The notes under the pieces: model-generated | What the model was told of the DNA's origin: nothing | Seen by the model: only the letters and a program-made list of their open reading frames with translations | Database searches by the model: none | Source of the DNA: Campylorhamphus procurvoides | Lineage: Eukaryota; Chordata; Aves; Passeriformes; Dendrocolaptidae | Direction of reading: 5' to 3' | Assembly (NCBI GenBank): GCA_013396655.1 | Contig: WBMV01008585.1 | Location: 452,629-516,628, forward strand | Length of the DNA: 64,000 bases | Made by a program: the position numbers and the translations under genes | In this document: one piece after another, positions 50,056-61,618 of the stretch | Layout: each line of letters starts with the position of its first letter | Numbering within the stretch: position 1 is the stretch's first letter

Positions 50056-52780
50056 TTACTATCCCCACTACGATTCTTAATGGTCCCACATCAGGATCGC
50101 TGAAGAAGAAACACCAGATTTATAACTGCATGCATAGGGAGGCATCTAGTTTTAATCAATACATTGAGAAAAAACTGCACAAATCTCATCTAATTCTCCT
50201 TCGCTGTACAATCTGAGTCATTGCTTGTAAAAAATGAAGATGAAATGAGACTAAATGAAAGAGATAATATGCCCAGCAGACCAATTTGGATGTTGATACC
50301 AGTTATTCTCATGCTAAAACTACAGTATCTGATGAGCATACTGTCTTTGTCATACCAATCCATACACAGAGACATCTATACCATGAATCCCACACCACAA
50401 TTTGTATCAATGAGCCACCTTGCTGAAAGTGAACTCTCTCTAGTCATCAAGGTGGTCCCATGTAAGCTGGCAAGGCAAAGAGGTGTTCTATGGAGAAACC
50501 TGTATGCCTGCTCCTTTCTGCATTAAACACGGAAGCTGTGCTTGCTTCTGCTTGACAAGAGACAAAAGTAGCATGCCTGTTACTTTTACATATGCATCCT
50601 CTAAATATTTTAGCCTCTAAATATCCTTTAAATATTTTCTGCTCTATGGCCCAGTTTCTGAGGATATTGAAGATAATTTGCAGAAATAAGGTTTCAGGCT
50701 TAGAGTCACAAAAACACGCTACAGAAACCCAATCATCAGACTGCTGTTTATCCAATCAGGAAATACAGCAGGGTCAGGCGATCTGAACAGCTTGCTTTTC
50801 AATGCTCCCAGAGAGCTAGTTACAGAAATAGCTATGACTTAACAGCTATTTGCCACAAACTACTTAGCCAGTAATTTAAATACAAATTGAATAGTGAAAA
50901 TCACTACCTGTGCAGAAAGTAACATTTGCAAGATTAATAATTTCCTACAAATTATTTGACCTATGCTAATCTCTGTTATTGAACTACTGCCAGTTTTTTT
51001 TCCCCTCCAGGCTAGCTGCTCTCTAATTGCAATCTGACCTTGAGGTACAGAAACTAATGGCATCAGCCAGGCGAAACCTAATACAGGTACCCAGGGTGGA
51101 GCGTCAGCAGCAAAACAGAGCTGTGGTTATTACGCAGCGGCCATGACTTAGCCCTGTTCTCCTGCCTGCAAGCCCAGTTTAGCACCTCTGCATTGAAAAC
51201 TGCCAGTGCTCTTAATTGATCAAGTTTCTATTCTGGTTGCACATGGGGAAGCAACAGAAATTATCTAGCAGAGGTAGTATTTCATTAGCACAGGGAAGGT
51301 CGGTGTGAACATCTCTTGGCTAATCCATCACCCAGCCAAATTTCTCACACAGCTTCAGGCTCTCTGAGATGTGGCTTTTGGTTAAGTTGCAGGAACAAGA
51401 TCAAGTGCCTTCTACAGGACTCAGAGAAGGCAACCTGAATCTCATTCAGATGTGTCCAGAAACCGCTACCTAAGTGTAATCAGAGAAAACCTTTTATTGT
51501 CCTTGAGCACAAACTGACCTGTTGGTGTTAGCTGCTGCCTCGGGGAAAGGGTTTTTCAGTCGCAGCTGTGGCTATTTAACCTGTCTATCTGCAGATCACT
51601 GAAGACCTTTGTGCAGTCTCATTCCTGTGCAGGAGGATGAGAGACTTCATCCTGCATGGAGTCAAAAACCTGAGGGTAGGCTTTGTGGGTGAGAACCTGG
51701 CAAGAAGAAGCTCTGGTCCACATTTCCTGAAGTTTTGTCTGGCACCACCCTCCCTAATCACCGGACAGGACATTCCCTTGTGACACCCATCCAGAGCAGG
51801 GGCTGTCAAGGAGGGGGACTTGGGTCCGACAGGTCCTGGGGGAGGCAGGGAAAGACTGGAAGCCAGGACATCAACATGGGGCTTCCCCTTCTCTTCCTGC
51901 GGGATCTCCCGCACTACGTGCAGATCTGCAGGAGAGGGGAGCCAAAGGCTCTGTTGTGCTTTGCAAAGGGGGTGGATATTTGGCACAGTCCAGGGAACAA
52001 CTGACTTCAGAGTTGTCCTTTTCTGGGTTTTCCTGCACAAGGGAGTGAGTTAGACCGCTTCCTTGTTTATAAAAGGCTCCTATTTCACCCTTCTTTTGTA
52101 CAAACAGATAATTATGTTAGAAAGTATAAGGTGTCATAGAAACTTGTTTTTGAAAGATGAATTCTGGAAACTTGAATAACTGGATAGCATTTCCAACTGG
52201 GGCCAAATCCTTCTCTCCTTTACTGCCATAAAGCGAGAGTAACTAGCCAGTGTAATCAAAGTTATTTCAGATACCTCTAATGTGATGGGAAAAGTCATGT
52301 CTGATGACATTCAGTCTCACAGCATTTCCCTAATAACTTCCAGTTGTATTTAAATGACTTTTCTATTAGTCCAGCAGGATGGATGTTGTTCAGGGAGTGA
52401 TAAGTCTGTAAATATTTTCTTTGTTAAAAAGAAATACCAGACCCAGTCTTGTTCCCTGGGAATGTGACATTGACAGGTGTTAGGGTTCAAAGATCAGAAA
52501 ACAATAGCATTAACTTTGGAATGGACATGGGTTCCTGACCTGCTGTGTGGTGAGTGGAAAATTCACTCATCAAAGCTCTGGAAAATTAAACATCCCCCCA
52601 ACTCTTCTGACTCTCTTATATTGTATTAGCTTTCCTTCACAAGGTTCACTTATCCTTGCTTATTTTGAAACACATCTGAAGATTTTCTTGATATTGCATG
52701 ATATGACTTCTTATGTAGGGCCTACTGTGAAACTGGACTGTTCAGATCCTGGTTGCACTGGCAAACTGAGAAGCTTTTGA

Positions 52781-52810
52781 ATACACACATGTGTGTGTAT
52801 ATGTGTGCAT
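52781..52810 (+). repeat. 30-base alternating purine-pyrimidine run with palindromic centre
   Basis: From 52781 to 52810 purines and pyrimidines alternate without a break (CA, TG and TA steps). The 14-mer acacacatgtgtgt inside it is a perfect palindrome. Sequences of this kind can adopt left-handed Z-DNA or a cruciform under torsion. No gene is associated. Confidence 0.85.
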
Positions 52811-55269
52811 TTGGGGAGCAGTCATTCTGTATTAAGATATAACATGTGATTTTTTTCTTCTTAATCCTGCTCTTCTTGCATATTTATGACCATCTGTCTG
52901 TACTTAATGCAGTGAAGCTGTTCAATGATATCAAGATTATGACAGCTCAGCTCAACAGTTAAGTACTCTATATATTCTGTACCAGAAGAAGGCATTGTCT
53001 GTTTCAGGCATTATACTCGCCCTCTAGTTCTCTGAGTTTTGCAAAAGGAGCACTCATTGTATTTTATTTGAACATTGCAGTGTGACAACTTCAGGTGTCT
53101 CATGTGATTCAAATCTAAGTAAAACCCATATTTATCCCCACATAGTGCCTTTGTATTTAAAGAGTCTTATTCAGTCACCAGAATTTCTCTATTTGCAGCT
53201 GGAGTTTTCTCTTTTCCCTTGTAAATCAAAGTCACTTCTTGAAGGGATAGAGGAGTCTGAGATTTGAGTGCATTCATTTGTGTGTGTGGGTGAGCAGGCA
53301 AAGTTCCCGCTGGCTCCAGGAGAGCACTCACATGCTGTACATAGTCCAAACATGCCTCCTTCCTGGCCTTTATTTGCAATTCAAACAGCAACAATAATAA
53401 AGCGAACTTCAGCCAAAGTTCTCTCTCCAAACTTGGCTAAGGTTTCTCTGCATGAATCCCCTCTGTCCCAACCCCTTGTTTGTTCTCTTTCAAAGAAAGA
53501 AACCCTTCTCACATCCTTGCTGGAGCCGACAGGATCCACCTGCCAGCACAAGGCTGCTCTGTATTTTTGTGCAGGACACTAATACCTGAGCAGAGCATGA
53601 CTAACGAAAGTTGCTTTCCCTGTGCAGGAAAGGGCCACCCAGTTACAAGAGTCATATTCAGTTCCTGTGTCTGCTTCTTAAGGACAATATAAAAATCAGA
53701 AAAGGCAACAAGACAACTGAAAATACCTCTCTGAGAGAAAGGTATGGAGTGGTAATAATATTATTTCAGTTTATGGAAGAGAACTTCAGCAAGTGTGCTT
53801 GTAAGGCAGAGAGAGTATCAGATACCATTTAATAAGGCAGAGTATTAGAAGACAATGTCTAGGTGTTGAGGCTAGACAGATTTACACTGGAAATAAAATA
53901 CATATTTTTAATAGCAAGATTCACATATTCTCAGATTAATTCACTAAAATGTGTGGTAAATGCCTTATCATATAAAAGCTGTGTATCTTCAGGCACAAAT
54001 TCCAGAGAAAAATGATGCGTAGAAAGTAGAAGTCCAAAGGAGGCAGGTCAGAAATGCTGTCCCTTGCCTTTGAAATGACTACTGGTCCTCCCCAGTGCAC
54101 TGCCAGAGTCAGTATTATGGAATATCAAACTGGCAATATGACACTGGTTCTTTATTCTAGCCCATGGCCAGTATTTTTATTGCTGATCCCACTCATTAGC
54201 CATATCATACTTCTGACTCTGGGGTGAAGAGGCTGAGGTCAGAGTGTTAATGTGCTTCAAGAAGATGTGCCCCAATGCTGCCCCCACTTTTGAGTATGGT
54301 TTAGAAGTGAGCATTCCCAGAACACACCAAAGAAAGATCAAAGGTCTTCCTTATCAGCTGAAGTGCCCAGTGGCTTGTGTTAGCATTACAACATTGTCCC
54401 AACACAGATGAGAGATGAAGTGACAGGTCCTGTCATTGTGCCCAGGAATTCTCACTCTGTGACCAGAGTTTTGACATACAATACAGACAAAGCACTAGGG
54501 AATGAGGGAGCTGTGTGTGCTGACCCCTTTTCTGTGAGATTCATTCCTCTCCCCCTTCCGAAAAAAAGAAAAGAAAAAAATAGATCCTCACTTTACACTA
54601 GGTATCACGAGCACCTCTTCCCACAGCAGGTGTCATGGACAGCCTCATTTCATGCTCCAGCAGAAGGACATGAGGTCTATAGGAGTCAGAACTTCTGCAT
54701 GAAGTGATTCCTAACTGATGGAAAGGACTCTCTAGAATGGGGGGCTCTCTTCCCATAAACAAGGCTGTTCATTTCACATTAAGTTTTAATTTGGCAGAAC
54801 AATTGCTTGCTTTCTTCAGAGGAGGAGAACATGTTCCATGAACAAAGACCTTCTATAACCATTAACTTTGGCCCCACTAAGCAAGAGGTCAGGTTTATTT
54901 TCCATGTACTGTGCCTGTCAGACCTGTTTTCCTTTGTTCCATTCTATTGCTTTTCATCAGGTCATGCTTATTATAATTCACCTGCGAAAGAAAAGGAAAT
55001 TAAAAAAAGAATCATTGCTTTAAAGCAAAATTAATTCAAATATCAACATGCAAAATGAAAATCAGAAAATAGTAACCAATTTTAGAGATAAGCTTCTTTC
55101 TTTGACCAAGCAGAACATGTCTCGCAGCTCCAACAGGATAAGAACAAATATTTTTTTAGACTCAGCACCTGGAAAAAACAAGTATGACAGTTTTAAAGGA
55201 TGGAGAAATTGAGACTGGAGTTACCTACAACTTGCTTTCAGTACAGTGTAGTCACAAGCAAGGGAGGCA

Positions 55270-55282
55270 GAGAGAGAGAGAG
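55270..55282 (+). repeat. Short (GA)n repeat
   Basis: Six to seven perfect AG units within 'gggaggcagagagagagagagtaa'. This is simple sequence of low significance. Confidence 0.8.
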
Positions 55283-58200
55283 TAATTCAAGAATTATTTT
55301 TGCCATCAAATTTTGAGAAATCTAGGTTTAAGCATTACATCAAATGATAGTCCACTAATCACAGTTTAAATGATCTTTGCTTTTACATTTTCCCTTTCTG
55401 ATGAATGAGGGTATTTTATCAATGACAAAGATATAAAGCCCCACATATAGATTCACTTAGCAAAAGAAATCCCACGGACAGACTGATGCATTTTTTTGTG
55501 TTTAAGTGAATACAGTCCTAAGACTCCTGAGAAAACCTATGGAAGAAAAAATTATCTCATACTTGAGTATCTTCCAAACTTTGCAAAGAGTAAGCTGGGC
55601 TGGTTTAAGTGTTTGGGGTGTATGAGTAGCAGCTCTAACTCAGTTCAAAGGCAGAAGGACACCAGAGGTCATCTTGATTTGATGCAGGCTTGACTCCAAA
55701 ACTTGCTGCAATTACTAGAAAAACTGTGGCATCTCAGAAACTGCAATGCAAGTGCTGCTGGGTAGCTGGCTGGGTAGCTCCTACAGGAGCTGACACTCTA
55801 GTGGTGGGTCAGCTGTTCCGTGGCATCCCCATGGGTGGGAAACCTCCAGCTGAGACCATGAACATGTTTGACTCAGGTGCCAGCTGAAATTTCCTGTTCA
55901 TCTGGCTGCAGGGTAGTCATATCAATGGTATCACTGTAGGATCTGGCCCCAGAGGGAGGAAGATGAGTGAAAAGCAAAGAATGTTCTAGCCCTTTGCCTA
56001 GGCACACAAGCCTCTCCTTGTGCTAAACTCACTTGAATGAAGAGACACAGCACCTCCATTCCAAAGAATAATTCATCTGAGCTAAACCACAAGCAAAGCC
56101 ACAAAGAGAAGCGTGGGATAGTGAAAGACAATGCATATCTCATGAAACCTAGCTATAGCAGTGTCGTTGAAGAGATTGTTTTCTCAGGAAATAAACTGTT
56201 GAACACCAGATCACATCTTCTCCTTTGGAGACAGGCTGCCCCCAGCCATGGGCCTGTTATTCTCAAGTTCGGTTTGTTTTACTCAATTTTGTTTGTTTCT
56301 GTAGTCCCTTCACAGTTTTTCTGAAAGGAAGGCGAGCACACAGACACACACAAAGTGGAAAAAAAATAAATGTTTTCCTTTCTGGAAACCCCATGGCTAA
56401 GATCAGCTAAAATGTCGTCTGCCAGCTTATTTAGACATGACAAGGCATATGACTAGACACGGAACACAGCTGAGACCAATTCTACTTTTTTTAGTTATTA
56501 TATAAGTGTCTTCTGGGGAAAAAAATAGAAGAAGAAAGTTAGCAGGCCATTGAACTGGGAAGACCAAGCATTTCTAGGCCTAGTCTTCTCTTGAGACTTC
56601 CTCTGCACATCCATCTTCTCCCTATAACAAAAGCTGGGATTTACGTATATCCTCTTTTCCTCTGCAGTTCATAATTGGTTAAAATCACTGGGATTATTCT
56701 TTCTTTCCTCTCCATATTGCTGATATTTAAAAGGACTCAGTGGGGAAAAAGTGGAGAGGTCTATCCAGTCTTTTGGTCAGCTGACATCCCAAACCCACTT
56801 GTCGCAAAATCCCTGTATCCCAGTGGACACAGAGATGAGAATTTCAGCTCAGGTTTCTCTGCTCCTTGGCTAGTGTTTGTAACTCTGGCTGACTGGAAGG
56901 ATGAAGCAGGGAATGCCCTGCCTCTGTGCATCCAGCAGAGCATGGCTTCAAGCCAAACCCCAGGATGTAGCACATTTCATCCTTGCTCACTGAAATGATC
57001 TTAACTTCTTATGAGATCCATTAAAGGAGAGACACAGTGCAAGATTAGAGAATAAGAACAAAGCACGTCTCTACATGAGCTGTCTACTGGGTGACTAAGG
57101 TTATCTTGCATCAGTAAGCAGGACACAGTGATGCATGCAACCTAGGAAGAAGATGCTGAAGTCCCTTAGGGCAATGCAGATGGGGAATCCCACCTGCTAA
57201 CATCTATCACAGGGTATTACTTTTCCTAGGTCCTCAACTGCTGTGGTAGGACTAGGTTAGTTGCCTGGCTGCCGCTGCCTTTTGTGGGATAAAATCCTCA
57301 GCCATTGCAATGGACAAAGAAAGAGTGTCTCTTTAGCCGCTGTTTGCCCGAAGTCTTATGGAATGAAGAGGCAGCTTTTTCTCCTGAGGATTGCTCAACA
57401 AGGCAAAGGGACCCTGTGCCTGGCCTTTGCTAAAATGCAGGAAATAATGGGATCAAGTGGCAGTGACAAGGAGGTTCCTCAGAAGGTCTGCCCCTGCAGA
57501 GTCCAAACAGGCACAGGAATTACAGGAGGTCACCAGTTATGAGAGATGGTGGAGCTCAGTGGCAGATGCTTGAAATTCACATGGAAAGCTATTTTGTCCC
57601 AGACATGAAATGGAATGAAGAAACATGGAATTTCCCAGCAATATCCCCTCTTTATTTGTGTACTGCCCCAGCACTGTCACATAAAATGAGGGAAACATAA
57701 TAAATGATTTTGAAGGATATATCAAGATGATGAAGGGCTGCTGACTCTCAGAGACACTGACTGTGCTACAGCTTGTCACTTCCCCACAGAGGAGCCTGGG
57801 GCTGATGGCTGGTAAAGCATGGTGGAGTAGCACAGGAGGTAGCTGGTGCATGACCTTTAATTTCTCAGAGGAAACTGCCTGCAAGAATGCAGGAGAAATT
57901 AGAAGAATTAACTTTGTTTTGTTAATACTAGATCTGTCAATCTAGTTCTTTGGTTAAAGTGGATGGCAATTCCTGTAAACAACTGACGCTTTAAAGGCCT
58001 TCAGCTAGAATTCTGGTCACCTCCCATCCCACTATGCCTGACCTTGAGACTTAATTAGAAGGTCTGTGATTCATGACTAAACAGTGTAATTGCATAAAGC
58101 AGAGCAGAAAGGCATCCAGACATAACTGGATTTACTCTAAATGTGAACGTTTGTGCATGTACTGATCATCACCAGGATAATAACATGGTACATTCCAGAT

Positions 58201-60064
58201 CTTTGTGTATGCTAGTGCAAAGTATATGGCCCCAGGTGGTTTCTGAAATGAACAAAATCCTGCTCCCAGTCTGTAACTGTTAATTGTTAACTACTCAGAT
58301 AGGCTTACATTCCTCTTACTTTACAAATTAAACCCACTTGTCATCAGTTATTGATTTCATAGCTTTAACATTCAGCAAAGGAAAACAAAATGTGGAACAG
58401 AAAAAGAAAATCTGTGTCAGGATATGCTCCACTTTGTGTGCCATTTTGTAAAAGACCTACAAAGAGCCAATCCCTTTGGCATTGTCAAGCCTCCTCGTCC
58501 TTCCCCCTGGCTGAAAAACAACAGAGGAAAAACGGGTTATGTTTTGCAGAGGCAGATGAGCTCTGACGGGAAAGCCTTCCTCCCCTGGCCCCCTGAGTGT
58601 TTTCACTCCTTCTAAGCACCGCACGTATGGGCAGCACTGAAACACAGTTGCTGAATAACACGGAATAAACCTCAGTTCAAGTTTTAGTTTGGCACAGGAA
58701 TACACCCTTCTGCTTCCCCTGCACCTGCTTGTGCCAGGAAGGGAACAGGGGGGTTATTCTCCAGTAGCTCTCTTGCCAACCCTCCCCTCACAGAGCAGCC
58801 TTTGCTGCTGGGTGTGCTCTCTCCTGACCCTGGGGATATTTTGCAGATATCTGGCTTCTTCAAGCAGAAAGTTTTGACAACAACACAAATGTTGCTAGTT
58901 TGCCAAGTGCTGCAACCTCTAAGAGTCAGGATGCAGCCCACGATTTTCTTCAGCAGATATTTTTAAACATTTTGGACAACCATAACTACAGAGTTTCTGA
59001 ATTCAAATGTGATAAAATCCTGCAAATGCAGATATTCCCATGTCTATCAGTGAATGCACATCACGATTTTACTTTCGGGAAGTCCAAGCACCCAGCATTC
59101 AGTCTTTTACAGCCAAGAGGTATGATCCCCACACCCTGATGGTGCAGGGACTTGCAGCATGGCTTCTTCCCCTCGGCTCTTATGCTATTGCTATTTCTAG
59201 AAATCCAGGCTTTGTTTTCTAAATTTCTGTAGGCAGAGTGGACCCAAAAAGAGATGGTGCAATAAAGTGTGTTTTAGCTGCAACCTTTGGATTCTGGATT
59301 TGGCCTGTCATTAAGATTTGATCAAATGGAGCATTTATCAAACCTAAATGCAGTAGGAATATCCCTGCTTTGATGAAGCAGCTTAATTTTTTGGGTAATG
59401 TGTACATAACCCTGCCATTACATCATTCAGGGACAGGGATCAACAAAGGAGTAAAGTCATAGAACTAGGCAAAAGCAAAACCTATACCTCAGCCATGACC
59501 CATAATAGTAAATGTAAAGACAGCAGAAGTGCCTGATCAGAGAAGACACACAGTTTTCTGTGTAATACTACCTGGCTGCTTAAGCTAATTTCATAATTGC
59601 AATGCAATTCTTGTAATATATGGGGTCACATATTTTGCAGATTTTTCTACTTCCTGAAAGAGCTCCTCCAGTCTCTGGTGTCAGAGGCCCAAGGAAGGGG
59701 ACAGCAGTGAATACAGGTCTAGACTAGGGGTCCCTGCCACCATGGAGTGGTTGCACATGTCCATTGCTGATACTTCCACAGGCTGTGCTTTAAGTAGCAT
59801 AGCTGGCAAATGAAACATCATTATAACAACGCTTGAATATTTTGAAGCTGTTTTAACAGTGAAAAAGCTAAATTAGTCAAGTGGAGAGGGTGTTGCCTTC
59901 TTTAGAGGAGGAGACCCTGCATATCTGTGCAGTATCAGATACAAATAAGTAATGAAATTCTGTTGAAGAAGAGGAAAATTGAATGTTTCCAGGATAATTT
60001 TGGGAAGCAGATATCTCTTTTAACTGTGGACTATTTTAGATACCGCTTACTTTGAATAAATTAA

Positions 60065-60090
60065 TTTGGACCAAATTTATTTGGTCCAAA
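60065..60090. repeat. Perfect 11-base inverted repeat with 4-base loop
   Basis: tttggaccaaa (60065-60075), loop ttta, then tttggtccaaa (60080-60090). The two arms are exact reverse complements. It could form a small cruciform or hairpin. It lacks a T run as in bacterial terminators and is too short for a microRNA precursor, so no function is assigned. Confidence 0.85.
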
Positions 60091-60775
60091 ATCATTGACC
60101 AAAACTAACAAAAGTCATATTTCTTTCTGAATGCTTACCCCCTACAGGGAATTATTGTTTGGATTTGTACTTAGCAGCACATATCAGACTGTCTGGTAAA
60201 ATCATGTACGGAATGAGATCAATAGGTTAATATTCACAATGATACCACCATTTCCTGCTCTGCTCTGCTGATTAGCCCTGCTCTCAAGGTCTGCTGAATG
60301 GTAAAACAGACACGCAAATGGCTGAGTCCATTACTGTCTGGCACCCCTCCTAATTTCTGCCTTCCCTGTGCACTTTAGGAGCAAACTTCCAGTGCAGAGC
60401 TCTCAAGAGAAGAGCATCACAGAGGAAAGTTATTAACCTCTATTGTGTCCTCCAGAGAGCTCCTCCCTCCTAAAGACTAATTTACTGATTTCACTGATTT
60501 GCACTTGTTCTGTCCCCAAAGGGGAAGCACACAGATGACTTCCTAAATCAACAGGAACCGATTAAAATTGTGCACACCTTTGGAGATATCTGTGTGTTGC
60601 TCCCAGCTCCCAGCTACCTAACGTGAAAATCTAGAACAACCCCAATGCTTCTGATGGATGGAACCCTTGACATGTAATACTACAAAATTCCACCAATTTG
60701 CAGAGGGCATCTCAAAGTCAGATTTGCCATGACCACAAACCTGTGGTCCTGGCAGACAGGAGTTTTGCACTGTTA

Positions 60776-61618
60776 CAGAATCACACAATCACAGAATATG
60801 TTGAGCTGGAAGGAACCAACAAGGATTACCAAGTCCAACCTTAAGCCCTGCACAGGACCATCCCCAAGAGTCACATCAGGTGACTGAGAGTATCATTCAA
60901 ATGCTTCTTGAATTCTGACAGGCTTGGTGCTGTCACCACTTCTCTGGGGAGCCCATTCTAGTGCCCAACCACCCTCTGGGTGAGAAGCCTTTCTATAATA
61001 TCCAATCTAAACCTTCTCTGACACAACTTCAGGCCATTCACTCAGGTTCTGTCACAGACCACCACAAAGAGATCAGTGCCTGCCCCTCTTTTGATCTCAT
61101 ACTGATGTTGTAGCTGCAGTGAGGTCTCCTCTCAGTCTTCTCTTCTCCAGGTTGAACAGACCAAGTGCCCTCAGCCACTCCTCATACGGCTTCCCCTCAA
61201 GGCCCTTCACTGTCTTCATTGCCCTCCTTTGGACACTATCTAAGAGCTTATTGTCTTTTTTTCATATTGTGGCACCCAAAACTGCATACAATATCCAAGG
61301 TGAGGCCACCCCAGTGCGGAGCAGAGTGGGACAATCCCCACCCTCGCCCAGCTGGCGATGCTTTGCCTGATGCCCCCCAGGACAGGGTTGGTCCTCCTGG
61401 CTGCCAGGGCACTGCTGACTCAGATTCGATGTACCATCAACTAGAACCCCCAGGTCCCTTTCCATGGCACTGCTTTCCAGCATCTCTTTCTACAGTCTGT
61501 CCGTACATCCAGGATTGCCCCATTTCAAGTGCAGAATCCAGCACTTTTCCTGGTTGAACTTCATATGATTGGGGATTGTCCAGTCCTCTGATTTGTCGAG
61601 GTCTCTCTGCAGGGGTTC
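60776..61618 (-). mobile_element. CR1 LINE fragment, well-preserved 3' UTR (antisense)
   Basis: A 5'-truncated CR1 copy of about 840 bases on the minus strand. The 3' end at 60776-60800 shows three octamer-like units (agaatcac, acaatcac, agaat). Going toward the 5' end it carries 'ccctgcacaggaccatccc', 'aggcttggtgctgtcaccacttctctggggagcc' (60920-60953), 'caccctctgggtgagaagcc', 'agagatcagtgcctgcccctc', 'ggtgaggccaccccagtgcggagcagagtgggacaatcccc', 'ctgccagggcactgctgactca', 'cccccaggtccctttccatgg', and 'gatttgtcgaggtctctctgcaggg' at the 5' break. This order is that of a CR1 group common in neoavian birds. The minus-strand frame at 61483-61262 (MLESSAMERDLGVLVD) is the usual pseudo-peptide of CR1 3' UTRs and not a gene. 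It differs in family from the copy at 38.4 kb. Confidence 0.93.

Larger units (their letters stand above)
39857..60775. other. Unannotated non-coding stretch
   Basis: About 21 kb in which I recognise no gene or transposon. Notable but unexplained open frames are 46498-47007 on the minus strand (about 170 codons, no ATG at its start, a hydrophobic stretch near residues 112-132) and 51585-52040 on the minus strand (151 codons). Both translations are unfamiliar and chance is the default explanation. The segment at 51.55-52.05 kb is somewhat G- and C-rich, with several CpG. Simple repeats, the assembly gap and structural motifs are listed separately. Confidence 0.6.

Noticed and set aside
51585..52053. 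151-codon minus-strand frame with two plus-strand shadows in a GC-richer patch; also G runs around 51810-51850 suggesting a G-quadruplex.
   Set aside because: No domain is seen and the frames overlap antisense. The G runs need a loop of about 13 bases, outside the canonical quadruplex pattern.
61262..61483. Minus-strand frame starting MLESSAMERDLGVLVD.
   Set aside because: It is the well-known pseudo-peptide of the CR1 3' UTR and not a host protein.
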